Source of the DNA: Anaeramoeba flamelloides
Lineage: Eukaryota > Metamonada > Anaeramoebidae
Length of the DNA stretch: 64,000 nucleotides
Reading direction: 5' to 3'
NCBI GenBank assembly: GCA_027625915.1
Contig: JANTQA010000016.1
Span: forward strand, 129,001-193,000
Numbering within the stretch: position 1 is the first letter of the stretch; every line of letters begins with the position of its first letter. A program made the position numbers and the translations under genes. The notes beneath the pieces are model-generated. The model had not been told where the DNA came from. It saw nothing but the letters and a program-made list of their open reading frames with translations, and did no database searches. This document shows, piece by piece, positions 35,701 to 49,008 of the stretch.

Positions 35701-36978
35701 AAACATTTAGAGTGGTCTTTACACATCTTCAATAATAATATTTTTGAAATTTCAAAGCTAAAAATTTTTTTAGGAAATTGATTTAAATTTCATGGAAAAT
35801 TAAATGATTTCATATAAATTTGTATTCATGTGCAACTTTCTTTCTTTATCCATTAATTCATTTCTGTAATTCTTTATATATACATATTTACTTATTTATT
35901 TTAATAGAATTCTCAAATTATATGTTATTAATAGTCCGAATTTTCGAAGAAATAACGAAATCTCAAATAGTGGTTAAAAGTTTATCTAATAATAAATTTT
36001 TAATTCTTCTATTTGATGTGATCTTAAAAAATAAGTTATTAGTAGAATTTCAAAAAAAAATATTTGAGCAAAGTATTCAAATTCTAGAAAAAATATTGAT
36101 TATTAATACAAAAAATGTGGTTAATTTTTTACTTCGGAAAGATTTTTTACAAGATTTTTATAAAAAAATAACACATATCAAAAATATCAAAAATAGATTC
36201 CAGATTATTTATATTTTGATAATTATCTGCGAGCACTCATTATTTATTAATAACCAATTTTATAAAAAATTTATCAATTTAAATTTCTGGGAAATCATTC
36301 TAAAAAATATCAATGAAAATGTAACCAATAAAGAAATCATGATAATTTTTAAAAAAATATTACCAAAATTAGAATACTTTGTTTATATCAATCCAACCAA
36401 ACCCAAAAAGCAGCCTAAAATGGAAACAAACAACGAAATCATTGTACTTCCAAATCAACAAATCCAAAATTTAAATCTTTTTAATTTTTTAGTTGAATTT
36501 TTTCTCAAAATCTCTAAATTAAAAATGGATACAGAAGATAAAAATTGGATTCAATTTGAATTATCTTTACAAATGCTAAATTATTTTACTAGTTCAAGTA
36601 GAAATTATATTTTGACGGTGGAATTGAATATACTTGAAAAAATTATTCTCAAGCTTCACTATTTTGAAATTAATTCACAACAAACAATTTTAAAAATATT
36701 AGAAATATTGTATTTAAGATTTAATTTCTTTCCAAAAAGTGAATTCATATTATTATTTTCCCTAATATTATCAAATAGTTTAACAAACCAAACCATTTGT
36801 TCAATATTACAATTAGTTAGAAAATTATTAGATTTTGATTATACTTTAATAAATATTTATTATGAAATTAATTTTGAAAAAATTTTTTCTCAGTTTTATT
36901 TACATTTTTATCAATTAATTTCAGACAAAAATGATCAATACTTTAATAATGACAATAATATTATTAACAATAATAATA

Positions 36979-37037
<59 letters not shown>

Positions 37038-38957
37038 AATAATACTAATAATACTAATGATGAGGATTTGCAAATATCTATTGAATTAATTTATGAATTT
37101 TTAAAAACCACTTTAACCTTTTTTGAAAATAATGCAAAATTTTTAAAAAAATATTGGAATTCTGAATTGACTAAATATTTAATAATTTTTAAAAAAATAC
37201 CTCGATTATCCAAAATAACTAATAAAGTCTTGAATACTTTAGTTTATTCAAATTTAAATGATGAAATAACTCTATTAATTCAAGATATTCAATCAAATTC
37301 TAAATTAGCGATTGAATTGAAAATATTAATTTTAGATTTTTTAATTGAATTATTTTCAAACGATCCTAAATTAAAAACTTTAATTTTAATTAATTTAAAT
37401 GGACTTATAGTTGTAATGAATTCTTTAAGTCGTATTACTGAAAATTCTAAAAAAAATCAGAATGAAGATGGTGAAGGAGATGGGAATAAAAAGAATACAA
37501 AAATAAAATTAATATTAATAAAAAAAATATTTTTATTTTTAATAACAGGTTTATCAAACTCAACTATTTTGCAAACACAATTCAAACAAAATGTTGTTCC
37601 ATTTTTAGAAACAGTATTAACCCAATCAAAATTAATTGAAAAAAATAATCAATTTAATGAAAAAATTCTTTTGTTATTGATTGATTTAATTATAATTTCT
37701 AAAGAATTATTTAATTTTAAAATTAATAAATTAATAAATAATAAATTCACTTTAAAAAAGAATATTAATAATGATTTAAAAAGGCAAAAAGCCAAAAATA
37801 AAAAGAACCAAAACAAAAAAAAGAAAGAGAATATCAAAATAAATGGAAAAAAAGATGAAGAGGGAAATGAAAATACATTAGAGAAAAAAGAAAAGGATGA
37901 AGAAACAGAACATCAAAAAGAAATAAAAAACCAAATTGAAGAGGAAAAGGAAATTGAAATTGAAATAAAAAAAGAAAATGAAATAAAAAATGAAAATGAA
38001 ATAACAAAAGAAAATGAAAACAAACTAAAACAAACAAAAAAAAAAATATATTTCCCAGAAATTTTTTTGATAATTTTTAAATTTTTAAAAAATTTACCTT
38101 TGGAAATAAATTTAAATATTTTCAAAAGAGTATTGTATTTGGCTTCTTTGAATCAAGATAATTTATTACAATTAACAAAAGTGAAAATTACTCAATTGAT
38201 ACTCAATGATTGGATGGATTATCTGCTTGTTGACAAAGAGAGTTCAAAGAAAAAAAGGGAACTACAAAGGATTTTATTCCTAATTATCCAACAAATAGGA
38301 AGTTACAATATTTCAAAAGAGGGGCTAATAAGATTATTTCAAATAATTTCTGAACAAAAGGATTCTGAAAAAAAAATTCTTTTTTTAAAAAATTTAATCA
38401 AAATGTTAAATAAGAAAAATTATTTCCCCTCTATTCAAATAAATTTAAATAGAAAAAACAAATTTGGTTATATTAATTTTAAAAATAATTCTAATAGCAT
38501 CTGGACTTGGCCAATAAATAATGGTTTTACTATTAATTTTTGGTTTTCTTATAATTTAATAAATGAAAATCACCAAAGCAAAAACCAAAAATGCTTAAAA
38601 ATTAAACTAAGTTTATTTCAATTAACAAGTCAAGAAAATAAATCAAATTTTATTTGTAAAATTTTGGAAAAAAAATTACAATTAATTATTCAAAATCAAA
38701 AAATAAAGTTTAACAAGTTTATTTTTCAACCAAAAAAAAAATATAATTTAACAATTTTATATTCTTCAAAAAGATTTCAAAATGATATAATTTCTTTATT
38801 TGTTAATGGTATATTTATCGAATCGATTAAAATTTCTAAAAATAAACAAATTGCTTATTCTAATATAATTTTGGGATCAATTCAAAAAAAAAGACAACAA
38901 AATCATAATAATGATAATAATAATGATAATAATAATAATAAGAATTATAATAAGAAT

Positions 38958-39009
<52 letters not shown>

Positions 39010-40197
39010 GTAATAAAAATTTAATTATTAAAAATTATAAAATTGGCACCTTTACATTATTCGAGACGCAATTAACAAAAATAGAAATTTTCAAATATTT
39101 TTTATTAAATTCAAATTATTTTTGTATATTATCTGTCTCTAATAATAATTTATCTTCTTGGAAATATTTTAATTCAAAAAATATAAAATTGTTAAATAAA
39201 TATTATGATGATAATGATGATGTAAATGGTGGTTCTAAAATTAATTCGAATCCTACATTTAATAATTCTAATACGATGAATAGTAAAAATATTGATAATA
39301 ATAGTATTATTAAAACCAACGAAGAAAACGAAAAAAATGAAAAACAAAATAAAAATTTCTCAATTGATTTGAAATTGCTAACTTTTGATCTTAATAAAAT
39401 TACTAAAAAAACACAGATCGAAGAAATATTAAATCTATTTAATTTAAAAAATTTGCAAAGTCAAAATTTACATTTATTTAAAAAAATTAAATTTCTTTTT
39501 AATCCCATAATTTATAATAAAAAAAAACAAATCATTAATTTAAGATCTTTAGATGATCAACCATTTGGAAAAAAAAGGGGTAATATTAAATTTCTAAATT
39601 CAATAGATATCTCAAAAAAATTAACATTAATTCATTTTAATTCTTATTTTTATTTATTTAATCAAATAAAAAATTCAAGAGAACTATTTTTATTTTTAAA
39701 ATTACTTTACAAATTCCTAATTAAAAATTCTGAGAATCTAAATGAAATGAAAAGAAGTCATAGTTATGATATTTTAGCTTATTTATTATATAAAAAACGG
39801 AAATTCATTAATCCCAAAATTATTAATATTCTATTACAAATCGCTGGATTAAATAAAAAATGCGCTGAAAATTCTTTAATTTGGAATAGATTGTATTTTA
39901 AAAAAATTATATTAAACCATCAAATTTGGAATAATACTTCACTTGAAAATCAATTTTCTTTATATTCTACTATTAATTTATTTATAATGGGTAATAATTA
40001 TCAGGAAATAAATATTTTTTTATTGGAAAAATTAGAAATTGTTAATTATTTTATAAATGTATTAAATATTAATAATTTAAATCAAAAAATAATTAATCAA
40101 ATTTTCCAATTATTAAGTGGAATTATTGAAATAAATTTAAAAAAGAAATGATTTAAAATTAATCTTGAATTTCATAAAATTAAAACAATTTCAGCTA

Positions 40198-40247
<50 letters not shown>

Positions 40248-40908
40248 TAACAATAACAATAACAATGATAACGATAAACGTAATAATAATAATAATACCA
40301 CTATTAATGATAATGAGTATAATGACAGTTTAAATGTAAATCAAAACAATAATCAAATGATTTTGTTGAATTTAATATTTAATGAAATATTTTATTGGAT
40401 CAAAAATAAATATATTTGTTTAAAAAATTTAAATCAAAAAAATAATGAAGAAAAAAAGAAAATAATAAAAAAATTTCATTTATTTATTTCAATTTTTAAT
40501 ACAAAAACCTTTTTAAATCTTTTAAAAAATAATATTAAACCAAGTTTATCCTCTATTATATTAAAAATACTATTTTCTTTATTTCAAATAGTTCCAAAAT
40601 TTTTAGCAGATTTTATTTTAATGGATGGTTTTAAAAAATTAAATAAATTGCTACCAAGATTTTTTATTTCTAGAAAAAATATTATATATTTATTTGCTTT
40701 GATGTTTCAAATCAATATTTTAGAATTGCCTAATAATTTTAAATATGAATTTAATACCTTTGATAAATTATTAAAAAATCAAAATCAAATTAATTTAAAT
40801 AATCCTAAGGATTTTGATTTATTTTTTAAAGTTAATATTTTAATTTTAAAAATTTTTCAACACTATAAATATAATGAAATCTTATTATCAATGAATAATA
40901 ATTTTTTA

Positions 40909-40956
<48 letters not shown>

Positions 40957-43859
40957 GGTGATAACAACAATTTCATAAAAAATGGAACAAAAGAAAAAGA
41001 AAAAACAAGAACTGTTTTAAATTTACAGGAACTTGGTAATAATGATACCAAGTTGAAAAATATTACTAATTTAATTAATATTATTTTATCATTTTGGATC
41101 AAGTTATTTAAAGAGAATAAAATTATTAAAAACATTTATACAAATTTGAAATTTATCAAAGAATTAATTAAATTATTATTTCCTAAAAAAATAATCCAAA
41201 TCTTATTAAACAATAATAATTTTCTGAACAAAGATCCAAAGATGAATTTAAAAATTAAAGAATTATCTCAAATAAAAATTAAGGAATTATTCTTTGATTC
41301 GAGATTTTCCAAAAATATATCAGATTTTTTCATTTTAATTTCCTTGAATCATTTTCAAACAAAATTGCAAGTTAAACCAATAATCGAAAAAATATTTAAT
41401 TTCTTACCAAAGAAATTTAATATAAGTGCGGTATTCCAAGAATTGTTTTTTTGTTCATTAATTATCAGGATGCAAGAAATCATCGAAAATAATATTTCAA
41501 TAAACATTCATGATTTATTACAAATTGTTTTAAATTTCAGTAATATCTTAAAAGAATACATTATTTTTAGAAATTTGTTAATTGAACAAGAAATATTAAT
41601 TTTATCGTTTTTCATTCAAGTATTTTCAACATTACCAAATAAAATAAAAATGTGTTTAAACACTGAAACCAATGTTAAGAAAAATCAAAAATTAAATAAA
41701 GTTATGAATAGTTATTTTAGAACATTCACTACTAATTTTAATCAGATCTTAATATTTTTATTGAAAAACCGTGAAAATAACATCCAAATTTTTAATTTTA
41801 TTATTAACAATTTTCAAATTATTTTTAATCAAAATAATATGAATGATTTTTTCTTAAACTCTATTTTTTTTTTGTTCTATAATATATTAGTTAATAATGA
41901 TTATTTTGGTAATGATGACGAAAATGATGATGATGATGATGATGATAAAGAAATTGATGATGATGATGAAAAGGCAAAGGAAGAGGAAGAGGAAAACGAA
42001 GAGGAAAAGGAAAAGGAAAAGGAAAAGAAAAGTGAAAGGGAAAACGAAAAAGAAAACGAAAATGAAGATAAAAAGCAAATTAATCAAAAAATTTTGTTAA
42101 TTTGTCAAAAAATTATTAAATTAATCCCTGAATTAAGAAAATTCTATTCAAACGAATCAATAGATTTATTAACAAATTCTCATTTTTTAAAAATAATTCT
42201 TGAAAGGGAAAATTTGAACAATTTATCAAAAAATGATCAATTGATCATAAGAAATATTTTAAAAAATATTCAAGAAAATGAAAAAGAAAATTCTAAATTA
42301 TTAGATATAGAATTAAATGAGTTTATAAATTATAAAAAAAAAATTAATCAAACAATTAACCAAAAATTATTAAAAATGAAAAATAATAAAAATAATGAAA
42401 AAATTACTATTCTAAAAAATTATTTAAATAAGGACAATCATAATGGCAATGGTAATGGCAATGGCAATGATGATAAAGATGATGATGAAGATAAAAATGA
42501 TTATAATAATGAAAATGAAGATGAGAATATGAATGGAAAGAAGAATGATAATAATAACAATGAAAATAATAATGTTGAAAATCCGGTGAAAAATAAAACC
42601 AAAATAAATAATATTAAATATTTATTTGAAAATTATCACATTCATAGAAAAAATACTTTTTTAAATGTTACAAAAAAAAAATGGAAATTATTAAAAAGAA
42701 CTTTAATTTCACCTAATTCAATCTTTTATTCAAATACCCCCCTAAAGTTAAAATATAAATTAGATTCCAAATTAAATATTTTGCAAATTAGAAATAAAAT
42801 TATTCCAAATTATAATTTTAATACTAATTTAATTGATATAGATATAAATAAATTCAAAAAAAATAGAAAAAATATAAAGAACCAATATAAAATATTTGTA
42901 ACCTATAAGGAAGATCATAAAAGTAAAAACAATAAAGGAAATGTAAATGATAATGAAAATGACATTGAAGTCAACCAAAAAAGTTTAATAAAAATTTTAA
43001 AAAGCAAAGAAAAAAAAAATGAATTCAAAATTCAAATAATTTTGCCTTGCTTTTTTTATAAAAAATTTATAAAAATTGAAGGGTTAGTTATAATTACAAA
43101 ATATTCAATGTTTATATTAAAGAATTATCAAATCACTAAAGATGGTAAAATTTTTCAAATTAATCAAAATATTCCTAATACCAATAATGATGATAAAGAA
43201 ATTGAACATAGGGATGATCATAAAATTTGGAAATGGAAATTAAAAAAATTAATAGAAATCTTATTTAGAAAAAAATATGGATTAGAACTTGCATTAGAAT
43301 TCTTCTTTGAAAACAATTCGACTTGTTTTATTGTATTATCTTCTCAAAGGGAAAGAGATTTAATTTATCAAACAATTATTTCAAAATCAAATCAGATTGA
43401 GGACAATTCTTTAGAAATTACCAAACAAAATGGAAAAAAAAATAATTTAATTTTAAAAAATATCACAAAATTAACTAAAAAATGGATAAATAGAAAAATA
43501 TCAAATTTTGATTATCTAATGAAATTAAATATAATATCCGGTAGGACATTTAATGATCTTGGGCAATATCCTATTTTCCCTTGGATTTTAAAGGACTATT
43601 CAAGCGAGACATTAGATCTAAATGATCCTAAAATTTACAGAGATTTATCAAAACCTTTAGGAAAATTAGACGAGGTTAGATTCAAAGAATTTGAGAAAAA
43701 TTATCTTTCTTGGGATGACCCTAAAATCCCATCCTTTCATTATGGTAGTCATTATTCAAATAGTGGAGTTGTTTTACATTATTTAGTCAGATTAGAGCCG
43801 TTTTCAACTCAATTTTTAGAATTGCACGGTTTGTGTTTATTTTTGTTTTTTAATTTTTT

Positions 43860-43902
<43 letters not shown>

Positions 43903-45575
43903 TGTTTCATTTTGTATTTTGTATTTTTGTTTTAATTCAAAATTCCACAAGATAAAATAAAAAATATATGTAGAGATCGAATTATAAACCCCATTCCAAA
44001 AATTTGGACACACCCAAAATCAAAAATAGGCAAAAAAAAACTCCTGGAATTTATTATATTTTTCCAAACATAATATAAAACCACATTTAAATTACATAGT
44101 ATTAATGCTTTTATAAGTAATCATTTTCATCTAAATAAAAGAAAAAAATATAAAACGTAAAAATAAAAATCAGTGTGCCCAAAATGATAAAATGAGCTGA
44201 AAAAAATGTATTGTTAAATTTGTTGAAATTTCACCAACAATTATTGATCGATCAAATGATAAGATAACATCGACCGATTGTATTTGATTTTCCTATTTAG
44301 AAACTCAACACTAAACTTCTATCAACCATCAAAAAAAAATTTCAGATCTAACTAAACAGATTACGTAACTCGAAAAGGAAATGAAAACAAAACAAAAAAG
44401 ACAAAAAATGAAATAGTTTGTAAAATCAAAATTATTTCCAAATTGAATGTAAAGTGTGGTAATGTTATTCTTTCATCTGTTTAAACTGTGTCCAAATTTT
44501 TGGAATTTAGTTTAGTTAACGATTTTAATCACAATTTACTCAAATGATATCAGAATACTATTTTTTTTTTTCTTTTTTTTTTTCGAGAAGGAATAATCTA
44601 TTCGTAGTAACGTGTATAATATCAATCCAAATGGCAAAAGTCTGGATGACAGATCCATCAATTTTCTGAATTCTTGGTTCTTTTCTCAGAAAATAGCACA
44701 AAGTATAATTTTTATTAAAAATTGTTCCTGAATTTAATTCATAGAGACACTAATTTTATAAGTTCTCACCTAAATATTTAAATATGATTTTGAATTTTTT
44801 AAAAACCGGGGCAGAAATAGCAATTGGATCAAAGTGCCTTCTTAATTTATGGATTAAATATGATTCTTGAGAGAATTCAATTTTAAATAATTCATAATAA
44901 TTGGTATTAACAATACTTTTTTTTTTTTTTTTTTTTTTTTTATATTTATATAATTGATATAATTTAAAAACAATCACCAAAATAGGCGGGAAATTTGATA
45001 GTCCTTCAAGGTTATTCCGATCAATTGATCAGTCCTATTTAATGTCGAGTAAACTCAGTGTTACAAGTGTTAAGGAATTAATTCCAGAATTTTATTATTT
45101 ACCAGAATTTTTAAAAAATGATAATAACTATAAATTCGGAAAGCCACAGTCTTCTGATAAAGAAGTAAATGGGGTGGTATTGCCACCATGGGCAAAGGGT
45201 GACCCGTATAAATTCATTAGAATTCATCGTGAGGCATTGGAATCAGAATATGTGAGTGAGAATTTAAATGGGTGGATTGATTTAATTTTTGGCTATAAGC
45301 AAAATGGCAAAGAAGCAGAAAAAGCTGGAAACGTCTTTTATTATTTATCTTATGATGGTGTTGTTGAAAAAACGAAATTTAATAGTGAATTGGAATTTAT
45401 AGAGGCATTATTACATATTGATTCTTTTGGATTATGCCCAAAACAATTATTTACAAAGCCACACCCCAAAAGATTAAACGAACAGCAAATCATTTCTAAC
45501 GAACAAATTTGGGAGAATCCAGAATTATTACAAATCCATGAGTTGAAAATAGCAAATAGTAATTATAATATTAAT

Positions 45576-45637
<62 letters not shown>

Positions 45638-46721
45638 TAATAATAACAACAACAATATCAATATCAAGAACAAAATAGGAGATTATTGGGTTAGAAATGC
45701 CTATTCCAAATCTGAAATTATAATAGCAAATACAAATGAAATCATTATTCCATCAAAACCATATTTAATTCTTAAATGGAAATTTTTAGATGGATCAATT
45801 AAAATTTTAAATTCTGAAAGGAAAATCATTTTATCGAGGGAACCGAATTATATGGATAAAATTAAATTAGCCAAAATATCTGACAATTTAAAATGGATTA
45901 TCACTGTGAGTAAAGAACAAATAATTTGCCAATGGAAGTTTCATTTTAAAAATAAAAAATCCAAAAATCCCAAATTAAAATTAATTCAAAAACTTTACCA
46001 TCACGGAAGTAAAATTACGTGTATTGATATTTGCGAGAATTTTGGTATTTTCATTACGGGCACCAATACTGGCAAATGTGTTATTTGGGATTTACAGAGT
46101 TCTTCATATTTACGAAATTTATGTAATATAAAAAGTAAAATTTCGATAATTAAATCAAATCCCAAAAATGGTGATATCATAATTTATTCCCAATTGTCCA
46201 TTTATATTTTTAATTTAAATGGTAATTTAATCCTTCAATCAAAAATTGGCAGAACAAGTGCAGACCAAATTTCTTCTTTATTAATTTTTCCAATCTATAC
46301 TAACACGGAAAAATATTTGATAGTAATAACTCAAAAAAAGGGTCAAATGAAATTCCTTTCCATTCAGAACGAAGCAAATGAAAACCAATTAACAGAAATT
46401 TGGAGAAAGGATTTTGGAGAAAATGTGTTGTTAGAAAACTTAAAAGTATCGCAAGAAAAAAATAAAATTTATTATTATTCACAGAACAAAATCTTTTGTT
46501 TAAAAGCGAAAAATATTTTGAAAAAAAAAAAAAAGAAATTTAGACGAAATCAAGTTTGCAGTCTCTGTAATAATAGTTTAGAACTTGAATTAACAAATAG
46601 ATTTTGTAAATTTTGTAATGCGATTATTTGTAAAAATTGCTCAGTTAAAAGACAAAACTCAGATTTAATTTCAACTTTTATTTGTATTAATTGCTGCAAT
46701 ATAAAAAGCAACCAGTACTAA
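32748..46721 (+). CDS. ALFY/WDFY3-like BEACH-WD40-FYVE-like giant protein, four exons
   Basis: Proposed exons are 32748-33183, 35908-about 40058, 40195-43828 and 44986-46721, giving about 3318 residues and ending TAA. Junctions 1 and 3 keep frame exactly (both phase 1, G|GT..AG). The N-terminal half is armadillo-like helices. A ConA-like lectin segment starts near 38430 (GYINF, then GFTINFWFSY). The PH-BEACH domain is near 42890-43390. The BEACH domain runs from about 43450 across junction 3, where splicing creates FLELHGGKFDSPSRLF and then SVKELIPEFYYLPEFL. It is followed by WD40 repeats (about 45680-46500) and a C-terminal FYVE-like zinc finger (46550-46700, CSLC/CKFC/CKNC/CINC). This order is characteristic of ALFY (WDFY3), a selective-autophagy scaffold at membranes and aggregates. 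Poly-Asn runs interrupt it at about 36955, 38900, 40195, 40900 and 45570. Confidence 0.85.
33505..33750 (+). repeat. Dispersed repeat H, copy 2
   Basis: Same strand and block order as 27640-27895, about 85 percent identical by eye, lying within intron 1 of the ALFY-like gene. Confidence 0.8.
33755..33900 (+). repeat. Dispersed repeat A, copy 1
   Basis: Core phrase ATATTTTTAATAATTGAAGT followed by TATCTATTATTATAT. The same core, with flanks AAAAATCAAATTTT, is found at 57410-57495 (same strand) and 49262-49355 (opposite strand). About 95 bp is shared by all three. Confidence 0.8.
34220..34916. mobile_element. TTAAGGG-ended DNA element inside intron 1
   Basis: The left terminus TTAAGGGTCGAGTCATTACG (34220 on) is matched by the reverse complement of the right terminus, TTAAGGGTCTAGTCATTTAC (ending 34916). 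Both continue with a CGGTGGA/CCGTGGA word, so the arms are about 25 bp. TTAA at both ends suggests a piggyBac-type target site. The 697-bp interior has no transposase ORF. The right subterminal region (34860-34920) is unusually GC-rich. Confidence 0.6.
40059..40194 (+). other. Uncertain intron 2 (or frameshift) of the ALFY-like gene
   Basis: Exon 2 frame runs to a TGA at 40149-40151 and exon 3 frame opens at 40141. TTTCAG at 40189-40194 is a good acceptor and fits phase 0. The phase-compatible donors in reach are GTATTA at 40059 and GTTAAT at 40041. Another GT at 40117 (AAGTGG) would hit a stop after splicing. Alternatively the frames overlap at 40141-40148 and a +1 slip at AAA-TGA, or an assembly indel, would also join them. 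Confidence 0.45.
43829..44985 (+). other. Intron 3 of the ALFY-like gene, 1157 nt
   Basis: Donor CACG|GTTTGT at 43829, acceptor CAAAATAG at 44985, interrupting the BEACH domain in phase 1. It holds a 39-T run at 43862-43900 and the complete family B MITE, so it grew by transposon insertion. Joining the flanking exons reconstructs an uninterrupted BEACH core, strong evidence for the splice. Confidence 0.9.
43987..44512 (+). mobile_element. Tc1/mariner-like MITE, family B, copy 4 (best preserved)
   Basis: Termini CCATTCCAAAAATTTGGACA (left) and TGTCCAAATTTTTGGAATTT (right) are near-perfect inverted repeats, next to TA on both sides. It is 526 bp with no conserved ORF. It sits in intron 3 of the ALFY-like gene in the sense orientation and is the reference copy for those at 870, 13325 and 20310. 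Confidence 0.9.
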
Positions 46722-48169
46722 AATAAGTTTTATTGTTTTTGATCTGTTCATTTGTTTACTTTGAAATGACAATCGAAAATAGATTAAATTTCCATCAAAA
46801 GATTTTGATATTTTGTAAAAAAAAAAAAACATTTTTATCTTAATTTTTTTTAAAAGATATCAATTTTGATTTATTTTTTTAATTTTTTTTTATTTTCTTT
46901 TATAAGGATATTAATATCACATTACTAGATGATAAATATTTTACCAAAATTTTTGTTAATTTTTTCTGTATTTTATCAATAAAGATTAAAAAATATATCA
47001 TTTTAATTTTATTTATTTATTTATTTATGATTTCGGAAGAAATGTAAATTACACTCTAAATTCCCTTATACTTAAAAAACTTTTTAGAAAATTTAAGTGT
47101 AAAATTATAGATTTCAAAATTATTAATTAATGAAAATAATTCCAAACTGTCTTTGTTTGAAAATTAATTCATTCAAGTTTTGTTTCTTTTAATTTGTTTT
47201 GAAATTTTAATTGATGATTTCTACAGGAAGGTAAAATCCATAATTATTGAGCAATATTTTAATTATCTCTTTATTTATTCTCATTTTTAAAAATAAAGGA
47301 AAAAATTTATTTGAGCTTTTATTTGATTAAATAATAATAATTTTTTAAGTTGTTTGTAATTGTCCTGATTTTTATAATTGTTTTCTTTTATTGTTTGGAT
47401 TTATTGAAAAAATTCATCTCATCTGGTAAAGAGAGAATTTTGAAATGATTAAACCCATGAATTCCAATTCAAAGTACGTCTAAGATAGAGGCAGTCATCA
47501 GAAGTAATCGAAACGTGTTTTTGTTATTTATGAATTTTCGAACAGTTACACTTTGCGAAATGCCTAAATATTTTTAAGTTTGACATAATGACTTTTTATT
47601 TTTTATTTTTGCTGGATATTATAGGGTATATCTTTTTTTAGTATTATTTCTTGTTTTTTTTTTTTTTGAATATCTCTTGATCTTCTTATTAATTCATAAA
47701 TTAATAAAAAAAAAAAGTTAAAGAAACTGTTCTCAAGTTTTATATTGGAGTTGAAGAATCAAATATTATTTTGAATAAATTGATCACTCAAGTAATATCA
47801 ATTACATTTACAATAAACTCTTTTTCAGTCAAAGGGGTACAGTTTTGTTGAAGAAATATAACAGATTCACAAAGTTTTATTCAGTAATACTCACAAAGTA
47901 TATAATCAAATTTTAGATCAGATCAATTTTTCTAATTTTGTCCATTTTTTTTTTTTCATTTTATCTTTTTTTTTTTTTATTTTTTTTTTTTTTTTTTTTT
48001 TTCAAAGTTAATTTGAAAAAAAAAACAATCTTTGAAAATTCCAATTAACTTTAAGAAAATTCATGCAGATTGAATTTCTTTTAAATTGAATTTTTATTAG
48101 ATAAAAAAATTGTTAGAATGTTCATTTAATATAGAAATTGAGACATTTTGTGTGGGACGCAAATTGATA
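46722..48169. other. 3' flank of the ALFY-like gene and spacer
   Basis: T-rich DNA with AATAAA near 46979 as a possible polyadenylation signal. Around 47050 is ATTACACTCTAAATT followed by TTTAAGTGTAA, a phrase recurring near 57300-57355, which may mark a short repeat. A long T-tract occurs at 47945-48002. No gene. Confidence 0.45.
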
Positions 48170-48740
48170 GATCCTCATTTTTTTTAACATTCTATTAATT
48201 TTGCGAATTTTATAGTTTATTAGGGGACTAGCTTCTACCAAGAAGTCGAAGATGAAAGTATATTGTTATTAAAAGTATACCACATTAGTGCGTCATGGTT
48301 CAAATGTCTCCAAAAAATAGGTCCTCAATGTGTACTATTTTTTGATCTCACCAATTAAAAATATTCCCAGTATTAGTAAAAAAACATTGAATTTTTGAAA
48401 AAAAATCTGCTTTTCACAACAAATTAAAAGATTTAATTATCAATATCCATGCCACATAGTTACAAATTATCTTTCTTAAATTTGTCACGAATGTAAATTT
48501 GTTACTATAGAATTTAAATTCGAAAAAATCAATAAATTAATGAATAGATTGTTTTTATAAATTATTTTCTGAAATATTTGATAGTATATTGATGTTAAAA
48601 TTAGTTTCATAAAAATGAAAGAAATATATTAAGTATTTGGGTTTTTATGTTGATGATTATTGTTTTTACTCTAGGAAAGATAAAAAATTCTAAAAATAGT
48701 TGCTTTTGGAAGTTATAAATAAACCCTTTTAAATTAAAAG
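48170..48740. repeat. Possible diverged dispersed repeat, partner at 18010-18560
   Basis: See the resemblance around CTAGCTTCTACCAAGAAGTC. Only the first hundred bases align convincingly by eye. Confidence 0.3.
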
Positions 48741-49008
48741 ATGTGTAGTTGTGGGGTTTAGATTTTTAGATTGGAAAAAGGATTTTCAAAAAATTTTTGA
48801 ATAGTGATCATTAGTAAAAATTGAAATAATTTCTTTGTGTAATAATATTTATAATAAACTAAATTTCATAATAAATGGCCCACCTTACATTTGAATAATG
48901 GATTGCTTTTGCATCGTTTTGAAGTTTTTCCTCTCACAATGAAAAGTTTGCAAATAAATCATTTTTTCTCTTTTTTATTTTTTCAACAATGTTTTGGTAA
49001 AATAGAAA

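Larger units (their letters stand above)
33184..35907 (+). other. Intron 1 of the ALFY-like gene, 2724 nt
   Basis: Donor GAAG|GTACTC at 33184, acceptor TTTTAATAG at 35907 after a T-rich tract. Phase 1 on both sides restores NNE-EFSNYMLL and opens directly into the long exon 2 frame. It contains repeats H and A and a TTAAGGG-ended element. An additional small exon inside cannot be excluded. Confidence 0.7.

Noticed and set aside
40117-40194. 78-nt intron with donor AAGTGG
   Set aside because: After this splice the frame reaches TAA within three codons, so it cannot join exon 2 to exon 3.
43862-43935. Phe-rich extension at the end of the third ALFY ORF
   Set aside because: Read-through of the intronic poly-T tract after the splice donor at 43829.
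44756-44980. Minus-strand ORF of 74 codons in ALFY intron 3
   Set aside because: Lacks an ATG-supported context, contains a poly-Lys run from the T tract, and overlaps the intron proven by BEACH continuity.
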